Below, in pieces: positions 36,291 to 48,297 of a DNA stretch of 64,000 nucleotides (positions are counted from its first letter, which is position 1; the number at the start of each line of letters is the position of its first letter). Below the pieces are notes generated by a model. That model did no database searches, was not told where the DNA came from, and was given only the letters and a program-made list of their open reading frames with translations. Both the position numbers and the translations under genes were made by a program. This stretch comes from Icerya purchasi (lineage: Eukaryota; Arthropoda; Insecta; Hemiptera; Monophlebidae): NCBI GenBank assembly GCA_039619475.1, contig CM077116.1, positions 277,403,258 to 277,467,257 on the forward strand, given 5' to 3'.

Positions 36291-38033
36291 CAGAAAATGG
36301 AAAAGAACAACTATTAATTATTATTTTTTAAAAAATTACGCAGTCAATTCAAATTTGCTCTTCGGCAAGTATTATAGAAGAACTTTCATCTGATGGTCCA
36401 GGCGGTTTCCTCAAAGCGATGTACGTACAAACATACAAATTTATAGATAGAGATATAAATAAATAAATAAATAAACATATATATTTCAGCAAGAAATAAA
36501 ATGTACCGTTTCAGATTTTTCTTAAAACAAAAGTTTTTGGACACTGAAAATTGCACAAACAACTAAGAATTTTATATGCTTTTTATATTTATCAATCCTA
36601 TAATTACCTCAAAGCAAAATATTTCTTTTATTGAAATTCTTAATTTGAGCGGTTTTGGGAACCTCATAAAAACAACCTTGCTTTTTAAAAATAGCAATAT
36701 TTACCTGATCGGGTGTTAGAAGGAGATATCGGAGAGAAAAAAAGTAAGAGAGAAGGGGAAGAGAATAAAGTGAAAAATAAGAAAAAAAGTAAGTTAATAG
36801 GTTAGCGATAAAATATGTCTGGTAGTAAACAATTCTTCTCAGTAAATTATTTTATTTTTATTTTTTGGCTTGGCCGATATATGCCTCAAGCGGATCAGGA
36901 TGTGGTGATTAACGATTTCTGCATTTATATTGTTTTGTCTGTTGTTGAATAAAATCCATTTTCAAAATTTTACGTAATGTCCATTACCCATTGACTCGGA
37001 CTAACCCGAACAAACTACTACCTATTCGTCGTCTTTCGGTAACTTTTTACATTATTACATTGCAAAAAAAAAATAAAGAAAAGAAACAAATTTTCGACTT
37101 TTCGTTATACGGCTCAAATATTAAAGAGCTTTCTCTTTTTTTTTGTCACATTCAATATCATTTGAATTACGCATTCTGTCTCTTATTATATTTGAAAATG
37201 GCATTATTCGACTACATATTCTACGTTCTTCCAAAATTTATCATCAAATGCTTTTTTTTCGCGATTAATTAAGTAATTACGAAATCAATGTACAATTAGT
37301 GTGAACGTCGCGTGACATAATAAACAAAACGGGGATGGATATACACAAATAAGTTGAACGATAAAAAAAAACCTACCAAAACACACGAACAATAATGCCG
37401 AAAATTAAATAATTTGTAACGAACATAAACGAAAACGCTGTCCGTTTGTCTACTCGCACTATTTCTCCGTTACCATCTTAAACATTAATGACCACAAATT
37501 ATACGCGACCTTAATAACTACTCAAGGATACATTCATAACCGGCATACAACAAAACCAGTATAACCAACACCAATCCGACGTACTAAAATATATCATTGT
37601 CCGCTTAAATAAGTAACAATGGTCCAATATGATTCTTTTAGCACAGCGCTTCCGTTTAGTCAAAAATTAAAATTGGGAATCTCTCAGCACGCGTTTAAAA
37701 TTGCAATTCATTGACGCGCGGCATATAAAGCAATGTAGATAAACTAGATGTACCGGATATAATTTATACCTTTAAAACTCAAATACCAGCTGTTTTCAAA
37801 AGATTTTTTAAATTTTCATCTACATGCCGTTTTTCCGATAATTATAACTGTTGTAAAAGTGTCTATTAGAGCGGATTCTCATTTTATTGATCTCAATAAT
37901 ATTAGTACGAGAGAATAAACCGGTTATTACTCTTATAAAAATAATTCCGAGGAAATCAAGAAAAAAATAATTAAAGTGTTCTAATTATGTATTAATTTAT
38001 TAATTTTAATTTTAAAAACTGATTTAAAAAAAA

Positions 38034-38060
38034 GTATATATATATATATATATATATATG
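38034..38060. repeat. (TA)n microsatellite
   Basis: Alternating ta run of about 12 units. Confidence 0.9.
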
Positions 38061-39939
38061 TTTATACAAGTATCCACTAAGAGAACTTGCCGTATAACGG
38101 ATTAAACCCCGAAAATGAGATAGGCTACTTTACTGAAGTTGTTTAATTTAAAATTAAACACAAAAGCGCGTTGTAATCGACATAATATTAAAAAAATAAA
38201 AAATAAAAGCAACAATTTTGAACGTAAACTAAGCCAAGATTTTAGTAGTAGGATCCAGCAGGACCTATACAACTAGTTTCAAATATTACTCGTTCAGCTA
38301 GAAAAGAAATCGACAAAGAAGGGTCGTTTTTTTCTTTCTAAAACTGTTTAATTGGAAATTAAGGCACGTCATTTTTGTAAAACATTAAAATAAAATAAAA
38401 ATTCACGAGTAAAATAAAATGAAATACATCTGTGGCTTCTATTTTTAATATACGGATGTGTTGAACTATAGTTAATACGATATTGGGTGTACGGAGACAA
38501 GTATTTCCTGGTCTGCTGAAAACCCTTTAAAACATTTTAATCCCCTTTTAATTCTTTGCCTCAGTTATATCATTTTTCTGCAAACGCTGTGCGGTGAAAT
38601 ATTAAATAGTCGTATAATTTTCAGTACTAACAATCGTTTCATTATACACGTAAAAAAAATATATATTTTTTTCTGGCAAGTATTACAGCGGATTAAGCTC
38701 TTTCTATACTTAAAAATTAACGTTTCTTTCGGATTTAATAGTAAACCAGTTTCAGATCAAAATCAGTGAAAACTTACAGGAGCGATAAAAATTGTTAAAT
38801 TCATAATTTTAAATGATGATTTTCAATATGATAAGTAGAATAAAATCATTAACATCGATATAAATGCAGAAAATATTTTAGAAACAGCTTTATGTAGCTC
38901 ATTTTCTGTAGAGTAGTTATAAAATATAATTTCAAAAATTACCAACAGTATAACAGTTTTTGTATTCCCGCAGTATTTTATAGTTAAAAAAGAACTGATA
39001 CGCTTTATTTTAACAAACACTTCCCGTATTAATTAAAACTCCCTTCATTTCATTAATCGGAGAAGTAAACGTCTATTATATTTCGGTAACGCACTTGACG
39101 TTAACTGGAACTCGGCATTACATTTACTACGAATTACGATTAATAAACCAAAGTTATACCGTTCCGGTTAGCTCGGGTAGGTATTTCATTGCTTTTATCA
39201 GAATAACTATGTCGACTGTTTGTCTCAGAGATTAAATTTTGAAAAAGTTCATAAAGTATCTACAAGGCATAAAAGTAAGGTTTCGATAAAAAAATAAAAT
39301 GAGTGTCCATGAATCCTTGATAGGGCGTCCTGGATCATGGAATTAAGATTTTCATAATGTACTTAAGAGTCTCTTTAATGGGGATTTTAACTACAATTAT
39401 TAACTGTAGAAATAAATATATTTATTACATTTATTACAAGTTAACGAAGAGTAAAAATTATAGCAAATAATAATAATTAAAAAACAGAGGGATCTGAGAA
39501 TTTGATTTATCGAATTTTTATTAAGTTTATTCCTGCATAATTAATCATAAAAGAGAAATCTAGTTAACTTCAAGTATCACTCCCTCTACGTACCAATTAT
39601 AATGCCGATTAAAAGACTAAATACTAATTTTGAAAACAATATTTACAGAGTTTAATCGCAAACCCGCGTAAACAGTAGCAAATAATCAAATTAACTAATA
39701 TACTGCAAACATCATCGAACCATTCCCGGTTTGCTATCAATCTCTTCATAATTCAATAAACTTATTATGAAATTCTTACATTTCAAAAGGAGACTTGGTG
39801 CACATTTTTCAACCAAGTTCCATAAAGAAAATGGAATTCTAAAGCTCATTAGTTTCACCAATATTTTATAAAAGTAACATTCGAATAATCCTTAAAATTA
39901 ATTTTTAATATTTTAATATGAATACGTAAAAATATTTAC

Positions 39940-40053
39940 CTGTTTTAGAAGAATATTGATTTCCCCAAGCTTCCGGTAATAAATGTAAGAAAACATCTCC
40001 CAACAATCCGCCAACGGCAAAACTTAGTAAAAGTCGTAAAGTTTTTGCTCCGG
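39940..40053 (-). CDS. Zip99C: ZIP13-type metal transporter, coding exon 2 (TM2)
   Basis: Second coding exon, joined to exon 1 across a 98-nt intron. The acceptor is CTTTTAG and the donor ACAG|GTAAAT. It enters and leaves in phase 1. Residues 85-122 read as the loop AGAKTLRLLL followed by TM2 SFAVGGLLGDVFLHLLPEAW, the ZIP signature with a conserved Gly-Asp and the metal-path His108 and Glu112. The exon finishes NQYSSKT. This motif is shared by LIV-1-type ZIPs, including ZIP7 and ZIP13, and is intact. The next exon lies 30.3 kb away. Confidence 0.92.
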
Positions 40054-40151
40054 CTAAAAGAACAAAGTACGAAAAATAAACTATGGTAGATGAATTGAGG
40101 GCATATTAAGTTTACAACTGTTCGATAAGAAGTTCACATAAAATTACTTAC
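40054..40151 (-). other. ZIP13 coding intron 1 (98 nt)
   Basis: Short intron with a consensus GTAAGT donor and a CTTTTAG acceptor. It is the only short intron of the gene seen here; the next three are 3-30 kb. Confidence 0.85.
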
Positions 40152-40404
40152 CGCCATCTTTTAGTGTTGCTGTTTCATCAATAGGAATAACCAGCAAAGG
40201 AAATATCCCGCTCATGCCCACTACGATTGATCCTACCATAGCCCATATCCAAGAATGATAGTTTGCGATGTAAATATTTTCCGAAAAATTAAAAGATGTG
40301 CACTGATTGATTAGCGTGCTACAATAATCCCAAATGAGATTATTGTATTCGGTCGTTTTATTGGATAATAATTCCGAAAAAACAGAAAAGTCATCGCTGG
40401 CCAT
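40152..40404 (-). CDS. Zip99C: ZIP13-type metal transporter, coding exon 1 (N-terminus and TM1)
   Basis: First coding exon of a ZIP (SLC39) metal-ion transporter, residues 1-84 plus one base. The ATG at 40404 is the first in frame. The frame stays open upstream to a TGA near 40471, but only GTG and other non-ATG codons occur there, so I reject the longer form. Residues 1-50 look lumenal: no His-rich run, two N-glycosylation sequons (N15-K-T, N39-F-S) and cysteines 28 and 35. Residues 52-75 form TM1 (WIWAMVGSIVVG then GIFPLLVIPI), which is highly typical of ZIP7/ZIP13. The exon ends in phase 1 at a GTAAGT donor. ZIP13 works in Golgi and secretory membranes; mammalian ZIP13 moves zinc, and the Drosophila protein is reported to load iron into the secretory pathway. 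Subfamily assignment rests mainly on exons 4-5. Confidence 0.9.
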
Positions 40405-40800
40405 TGCTTTATTTAACGAGATATTGCTCACTTTTTGTACATATATGTAAAAATATGGTGTATCGGTTATTCAAATATTGAATATGAAGCGGAATTCTAA
40501 GGCAAAAGAATATTTATTTTCAAAGACAAACAAGCTTTTAAAGCGTATAAATTGCGAACTAATTTAAGCATTTTAAATTCACTTAAAATGAGAAATATTT
40601 CATAAATACATCGTGTTTATATCGAAAATAATACAAACATTCTCAGATAACAGCAGCTTAACCGCGGTATATAGCAGAGACTAGAGACGCACTTTGTTTA
40701 CTATCACTTATCGCTATCAGTGCGCGAACCGCTTTGCAATAACAAAACCGATCTATTCCATTGAACGAAAGAAGACAACGCTATTATCATTATTCATTCG
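40405..40800 (-). promoter_or_regulatory. Probable 5' UTR and promoter of the ZIP13-type gene
   Basis: Sequence just upstream of the start ATG. The segment 40650-40760 is less AT-rich and less repetitive than its surroundings and is a plausible core-promoter or 5' UTR region. I see no clear TATA box or initiator on the minus strand, so the transcription start is not placed. An additional upstream non-coding exon is possible. Confidence 0.3.
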
Positions 40801-43800
40801 CTATTAATTATTAATACCTGCCGATGAACCAAATTGATGGGTTTATTCTATTTTATTTTTATTAATATTGATGAAAAAATATTACATACCAAAAAAAGGA
40901 ACTTTTGCAGTTATTTCAAATTCAAATAAAAAGCAGCGTGATAAATTATTTATTTTAGAATATTAAATTACAAAACGGGCTTGTAAAATAATTCAAGTGT
41001 TTTTTAAATTATTCGACTAAAATAATTCATATTCCAATTTCATAAACATAATTAATTCGGGAAAATGAAAACAAAAGAAAATTGTATAAGATTTGATCAA
41101 ACTCAATTGTACTACAAACCAAAAAAAAAAAAAAATTGTAAACAATTGAGGAATTTTTAAATGTCAACAATGAAGGTTTATAAATTCTCCGCTTCGGGTT
41201 ATATTAATATGTTTTGGATTTTAGATGGTGGAAGCCGGTAAATGATAAATTTTGTACTATTTACGATGTAGCGGTAAAAAAACAGGTAATTTTAAAGAGA
41301 AATTTCACTATCATTTACAAAATATTACATATTATGTTATTATTTCACCAAAATTCATTTAAAACATTAAAAAACAAACTGAACTGTCGGTTCTGTTCAT
41401 TTTCCTTTTCGTTTCTTCTCTACTACAATATTCGATGTTTTCATGTTTTTATTTATTTTGTGTTTGAGCAATCGCAATAATATTTAAAATTTAATTTCTC
41501 ATAAAATAAGTAAATCTCATTGAAATCAATACATCTGGTAAATTCATTTGCTTTAATTATTTCTTTGATTTTAAACTGTTTAAAATTTTCAATATGTTTA
41601 GTTTTTCTTTGCTGTGTGTGTATATTTGTAAATTTTAAGCCACTTTTACTTAATGTAGAGACAATAACTAGAGTAGAGTGATTAGAACTTTTTTTGTGCA
41701 TTTAATTAGGCGAATTTTGTATTCGAGCAAAATTCGTTTTTTTTTTTTTTTATAATATAAGATTTGAATGTAGAAATTATTGAGTTATTTCGATGAAAAT
41801 AAGGTTTGAAAGATTTAAATAATGCTACAATGTACTTTAAATATGTTTATATTAGTAGTAGGCTAAAAAGTCTTAATTCATTCATCGCGTTCATAACAAA
41901 CTAATTTATTTTTAGGTAATATAAAATCTTCCGCTTTTTTGCACGCATGTAAGTATGTATAAATAATATTCGCTTTTAGGGAATACTTTTTGTGCTTGTA
42001 ATTATTGGAGTTTACAAACACTATTTGTGCAATTTTTTAATTTGTACTGCATTAAATATCGTATGAGAAGGAGAAGAGTTTTTCCAATAAAGTAAGTGTC
42101 AAAAATGATTTAAGTTTATTATTCAAAGTATTGGTTAAAAATATAGTAGACTGATTAAATCTACTAGTTCTATCTGTAATTCTGTATACTTTTATATTTA
42201 TGTAATTTACAACAGTAACAAAGGGATAAGGTGTTTTTTGTTTTTTACTGAGCTTGGGGAAATTACGCGAAAAATTAGCTCTTAATCAAAAACCGTATAT
42301 AATATTAGGATGTATTGTTGTTCCGATTATTTTTAAGGAGTTCGAAATTAGTTAAAATAATTTGTCAAATATAAGTTTCATTACTGTTAAAGCAAACGGT
42401 TTGAGTTTATTTGTCTGTAAAAATTCGTTTTAACTGGTGGTAAATGTGAAAAAGTAAAATTATATTTACTCTCGTTTCTTCTAAATAGGTTAGAAAATAT
42501 TATTATTGAAAAAGTTAAGAAATCGGTATTTTATTAGATTAACTTAAATGCTTTTATCTGTTAATTGTATTCACTGATAGGGAACTCAGTATGTCTGGTT
42601 TTTATGCCACAATTATTTCGATCTTCTAAACTGAAACTAGTTATGTGAAAGGACTTTATGTAGATATTTTACAATTCGGTTTGATTGTGAATTAAATATT
42701 CCTGTTTATAAATCGTTTTTTTTTTTTAAAGAGAATTATGAAATTTTCAGCTTTTATTAAAAATTTTGACTTGAAAATTAAAAAATTACCTAGTATACGT
42801 AAGCGAATATTGAAGAAAATTGTTGAAGTGAAGTTTTTAAAAGTTTTCGTATAACCTAAGATTAATAAAAAAGTTTACTATTATTGAGGGGGAAATTAAG
42901 AGCCATGTAGCTACTCCGCAGTTTCATTTTATTTTTAGTTAAAAATTCTTTTTAAATGATGCGTTCGCAGGGAAAAAATAAATATTTGAGTTACATTATT
43001 GATTTTTGACGACTGCACAAATGAACGAAGAATTGTCTATCCTAATTTTAAAAAGAAAACTAATACCGTATCAAAATTTAATTATTTGTTACTTGAAGTA
43101 AGTCGACTTCAAAGTAGAATGTAACTGGGGAGTAAATTGTTCATTTCCAATTTTGGAAAGCAAGTAAATGTTACTGAATTCTGCCTTTTATAAAATATTA
43201 AATTTTTGGTAACAGTTTTACAAATATAGTTCAAAACCGCGGAATATACTGCGTATACAATAATTGTCATTGTGGGGTTGCTTTCTTGGATCAGGTGTTA
43301 GCGTTTGTATGCTTTTATCTTTACGTTCACAGTTATGTATTCCGCTGGAATTTCTGTTCATAATTTCTATAGTTTTTTCTTTCTTTCGCAATTTAAATGG
43401 TTTTCGAATTTTTAAAAATTGAATAGTAACTGTTTTTACTTCTGTTTTTATATGCTACTGTAATATCTTAATTTGTTATTTCGCAGTTTTTATTATTGCT
43501 TTCTTAATTCGACAACACTGAAATGAGTGAAGGTTTGTTAATTGTTTAAATTTTTATGGAGTTGTTGGTAAATGAATTCAATTGTTAAATTGTTGAATAT
43601 TTTTTATTTCTAGATTTTTAATTACAGTAATAATTAAAACAGAACGTATAGAAAATATATACATATACGGTACATAGTTCCCTAGAATATTTTACACGCA
43701 TTTCTGAAGAAACAAGTAGATTCTTACGTAATAGTATTGGAATTTTTGAAATAACTTTGTGATTAGTTTTTTTCAAAATTTAGTTCGTTAAAATATTATT

Positions 43801-45235
43801 ACAAAAATGCGTAGTGTAAACATTAAATAAAAATAAATGATAATTTACACAATTAAATCATTTTCAGTTAATTCATTCCATAGCTGTAAAACAATTAAAG
43901 AACAATTCAAAAAAGCTTTTCCTAATACATGATCATGAAATATTTTTTACATTGTCTCGTGATAATCTAACGCAACTGTTATCTCCGTTGGTTTTGATTT
44001 GGTTTTAATTGAAAATAATACGTAAATAAAGATAACAAAATTTTAACTTTTGATTAATTGTTTCGGTAAATTCATTTTATGCGGAAGTACTTTTATACTG
44101 ATGCCGTACTATTTCTCGCGCTTCCAGTCTTTATATTGTCATTTTGCTAACGAATGGTTGCTTGTTAACTATGTACATATAATATTTTATTGTTTAACTA
44201 ATTATATGTCGAAAAAGGTAAGATTTCCGTTTAAATGCCGTGCATTAATTATTGCAAAATATTAGAGTGACATAAGTGGTCTTTAATTTATTCGAGAAAT
44301 CGAATATTCGAAAATGAAACATTAATAAAAAAAGATCCTATGAAAGATTATGAGTTATTATTTTGATGTAAGAATGAAGTTGGGTAGTTTGCTGCAATCA
44401 TAACATACTCATTCTACCGGTATTGAGAATGTAAAATCGAAGTTATAAATTAGTTAAGATGTTGTGTCTCATTATGATTGAGTTACGGTGGAATAAGCTG
44501 ATCCAAATTTTTTGAAAATATTACTCGCGTTCAAAAAAGATTTGCAAGAAATGTCACAAAAATATCAATAATTAACTTTGAAACTTTAGTAAAATTAATA
44601 AAAAGCATGTGCCGATAAAGACTGATCTTATAATTTTAGTTTTCTGGTTTATTTTTGTAAATATAATAGCGTTTTATTTTAAATTTTGGCAATTTTCTTG
44701 ATACTGAAATATTTCAAACAGAATAGATGACTGGTAATATACACGAAATATACAAATAAATGTGCACAAAGATGCGAGAAAGTGGAAAGCATTGTTATAT
44801 TAGTTTCAAGAGACATTTAAGGGCGCATACGAATATCAGCAATTATCATTACTGGCAAAAGAAATTTATGGAGAAATCGTATTTGTTTCAGTTAAAGATG
44901 AGTACAGGTAAGCAACTAATAATTGTTAAAGTTCTTTCCGTATTTAATTTTTTCGGTAAGTTTTACAACAAGAAAAATGCAGCAGAGACTTTTCCGTGCG
45001 ATGTAATTGCGATAAAATGTTTAGAGTAATTTTCTCAGAATGCTCGTTTAGGAACATTGAATCTATACTGCTATAATTACTGTGAAAACTAATTTACTTA
45101 TAAACTATTAAAATAAATATAATTATAAATATAGTAAACAACTAGAAATTGTATGTAATAGTATATTTATTTACAGCGATTCAAACTCAGTCCATTACCA
45201 GGTAAAAAAGTTAAAATCTGCTATGGTTGACTGGA
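40800..45235. other. AT-rich stretch with no recognised gene
   Basis: Upstream of the transporter. Long A/T-rich unique sequence with poly-A and poly-T runs; open frames here are short and compositionally biased. I find no transposase, RT or host exon motif. Confidence 0.6.
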
Positions 45236-45239
45236 TCTG

Positions 45240-45725
45240 AATTACATAAAATGCACTAAAAAGTAAAAAATAAAATGCTTTTTTACAAAAAATAAATACC
45301 GATACTTGAAGATTAATTATAAAAATTTAAAAATGCACTAAAAAGTAAAAAATAATTACTCCCGATAAAAAATATATATCAGAGTGATATACCCTTAAAG
45401 GTGATATCGTAATTCTTATACAACATTAACTTTTTGGAGTTGGAATTAAATTCATGTTAGGAACAATTTAATCAACATTTAATGTAGTTTTTAATTATTC
45501 TTTTAATATGAATTTGATGCCAACTCCAAAAAATTAATGTTGTATAAGAATTACGATATCACCACTTAAGTGTTATATCACTCTGATATATATATTTTAT
45601 CGGGAGTAATTATTTTTTACTTTTTAGTGCATTTTTAAATTTTTATAATTAATCTTCAAGTATCGGTATTTATTTTTTGTAAAAAAGCATTTTATTTTTT
45701 ACTTTTTAGTGCATTTTTATTCAAT
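45240..45725. mobile_element. Long foldback element with doubled internal motif, arms about 215 bp
   Basis: The left arm (about 45245-45462) and right arm (about 45505-45722) are nearly exact inverted copies. Matching blocks include atcagagtgatatac with gttatatcactctgat and tgttgtataagaattacgat with its complement. In each arm the motif atgcactaaaaagtaaaaaa occurs twice, about 87 bp apart, so each arm is itself partly duplicated. The spacer is about 45 bp. Likely a MITE; no ORF. Confidence 0.78.
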
Positions 45726-45829
45726 TAAATTAAAACATTTATTTCTACGGTAAAAACACCAAAAGCTACATTTCCATGGTAATTTGGCAAATTTATAGTA
45801 TTTTAAGTCAAAAATCTAATCCGACGGTG

Positions 45830-46098
45830 AAAACAATCATGAATGAAAAGCATCCAAAAAGCTTCAATCTCCCGCATTATTAAGGACAACTCAAAAACTA
45901 CCGGTCGGACCTTGATCAAATTTAAATGGGACCACATGACAAACACCACCTTTCAAATAAAAGAAGAATCATCAAAATCGGTTCATCTAGAAGAAAGTTT
46001 TGTGGTAATACACATGAAAAAAAAATAAAATAAAATAATAAAAAAAAAAAAAATACAGTCGAATTGAATACCTCTCCTCCTTTTTTGAAGTCGGTTAA
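45830..46098 (+). mobile_element. Retroelement-like 3' tail with conserved terminal motif, copy 1
   Basis: Contains aaatcggttcatctagaaga, then an A-rich stretch and the terminal block aatacagtcgaattgaatac followed by ctcctccttttttgaag and tcggttaaaaa (46056-46098). The same terminal block recurs at 61534-61580. I recall this block as a very common repeat end in insect genomes, but I cannot state its class. An open frame at 45843-46028 lies within it and is probably a repeat fragment. Confidence 0.6.
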
Positions 46099-46719
46099 AA
46101 ATAAGAATATTATTTATATATAATTTCTAGTTGTTGCTATATTGAAATTATGTTTATTTTAATAGTTTATAATTCTAAAAAACATAAGAATGGGTTTTTC
46201 TATAATTAGTTCACTTTATTAAAAAACAATAATTTTAAGTACAATATTGTTAAAGCTTTCTGGAAATATTTTATGTAAAGAATTATTTGATTAGAGCGAT
46301 TGGTTTAAAAATTAATTTATTACAGTTAAAACAATTAAACTGAAAATATAATTCAGAATTTACATTTGCGAATGTTCGTTAACTGCATAGTTAATGCTAA
46401 AAAAAACTATGATCTCTTTTATAGTATACATTAACAATTGTTTTTTTTTTTTTAACATTGTGCATAGGATTTCATCAGCGTAATTGCAAGTTTATTACTA
46501 TGCGTATGCGTTATATATTTCTGAAAATATTTTTTTGTGAACTGAAAAGTTACGATAAGTTGCCAAATTATAAACGATTATATGATTTCAGATGATATTT
46601 CGATTTCAGAAATTTGCCTAAAAGACAGGGACCGATCATTGTATAATTTTGATATTGAAACGAGACTTAAGCAAATCGTATGCATTGAATTATTGATCGC
46701 TTTTATGATTATTTTGCAC

Positions 46720-47180
46720 GTGTTTTATTACATTCTTCAGTAAGGCTTTTCGCTCACTTATCGTGTTCGCATCAGCTTACTATTGCTTCGTCTCAAGTGC
46801 TTTCGATTTCTTTTTATATACAGCACACCCGCTTATCGATTTCGTATAATGGATCCCCTCGCAGAGAAAATACCATCAACGAATCCATGTTTCGTGAACT
46901 ACGTGCAGAGAGACTCTCCCGCACTCTTTGTTGGCGTTTAGTTGGCTAGCCTAAAATAATCAGCGCGTAATTTCCAATTAGCCACAGATTGAAGATAAAT
47001 AGAACCAGTTTTTACAGCAGATCGTAATCTGCTTACTAAAAGTCGTGAACACGGGAATAGTGAGCGGTTCCCGTGGTGACGACTCGAAGTTCTTGAGGTG
47101 TTCTGGTAACAATACGATAAGTAAACGACATCATTAAAGGACTATGGCGCTAAATGAGGACTGGATGATAGTGCACTGAG
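46720..47180 (+). other. Candidate non-coding first exon or promoter of a plus-strand neighbour
   Basis: A 450-bp patch that is more complex and less AT-rich than its surroundings. It ends in cactgag|gtgaga, a good splice donor at 47181. Just before it lies a very short ORF (atggcgctaaatgaggactg, stop tga at 47176-47178), which could be an upstream ORF. It lies 6.3 kb upstream of the transporter start and would be divergent to it. I see no downstream coding exon in the window that confirms a gene. Confidence 0.25.
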
Positions 47181-47199
47181 GTGAGAACAAATTAAAATT

Positions 47200-48262
47200 T
47201 CACGTGGAAATAAATTTTTTTCTGTATTTCTCGATTTTTTATTAAAGAATGTTACTAAAAAAAGTTCTGCATAATAGAGATCCAGTTCGATTTTCGGCGT
47301 GTTAAAACTATATAATCTAATAAAATTAGCCGAAGAGTACATACATTCAAAAAAATATTTTGTTAAAAGCACGCTGTTATTTCTTATTGGATTTTTTTTT
47401 TCTTTTCAGCCATATTTGATCTGTTTAACACTGAAATTCATTAGAAATAGTGATGTATATTAAAACTTATTGAAACTTTAAATTTATTTTCTTCAGCAGC
47501 CGTTTTATATTTATTGTAGGAAGAGGGTTCGTCATATTTTTTTTGTTCTGCGGTGATATTCAGTTCGCTGAGCTCATTTGCAATTAACTATCTGCATTTT
47601 TTGAGCGACATCTTTAACTGTATTCTCAGATGTCTATTTTATATCTTTTTCATTAAATCGAGGCATTTTCTTTTCCAAGCGTTTATATAAATAATGTTGT
47701 TTGTTTTGTTTTTTTTTTGCAGTTTTTTGGCAGTGATGTTTCATACTTCTTAAGCTTCTATTCAGTTATTAGCAATATTAATCGATAGAATACTTTTCTT
47801 TTTATAAGTTTTCTACTTTTTTAAATTTTATTTTACCTTCATACCGTATTTAGAGATCTATTAATTTCCTCATCGGTGTGTGTTTTTATCGTTTCTGTTA
47901 CTTTCCAATCTTACTGTTTGTGACTCTTTAGCAAATTAAATTTTTTTTTAGCAAAGCAGATGACGCTTAAACTTTATTGAAAATTTTTATTGAGCGAAAT
48001 ATGTGAAACGGGTAACATTTCAACAAATGATTCTTGTCGACAAATTTTTTTTTCTGTGAAAAAAATGTACAAAAAAAGACTTGAGAATATATACGTTTAT
48101 AAAACAAGTAACAACTAACTTGGCTGTTGTGATAGGTTAATGGCTTAAGAACTTGGCCACTAACGTAGTTCTGGATTCAATATTGGATAAAAATATAACA
48201 GTGAAAAACTTTTAACGTTTTTTAATGATTAGTTTTTTTTTTTTTTTTTATTGCGGTCAAAA

Positions 48263-48297
<35 letters not shown>

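Larger units (their letters stand above)
9593..39939 (-). other. ZIP13 coding intron 2 (30.3 kb)
   Basis: Bounded by a GTAAAT donor at 39939 and a TTTGTAG acceptor at 9593, with matching phase 1 on both exons. It is filled with transposon debris and AT-rich unique sequence listed separately. No nested host gene is convincing. Segments with no recognisable content include about 9.6-10.6, 12.0-14.2, 19.9-21.2, 23.6-25.2, 25.8-27.5, 28.1-29.9, 34.0-36.0 and 36.4-39.9 kb. Confidence 0.85.

Noticed and set aside
40405..40431. A longer N-terminus for the transporter starting at GTG (40431)
   Set aside because: GTG is not a normal start in insects; the first ATG in frame is at 40404, and no upstream ATG precedes the TGA near 40471.
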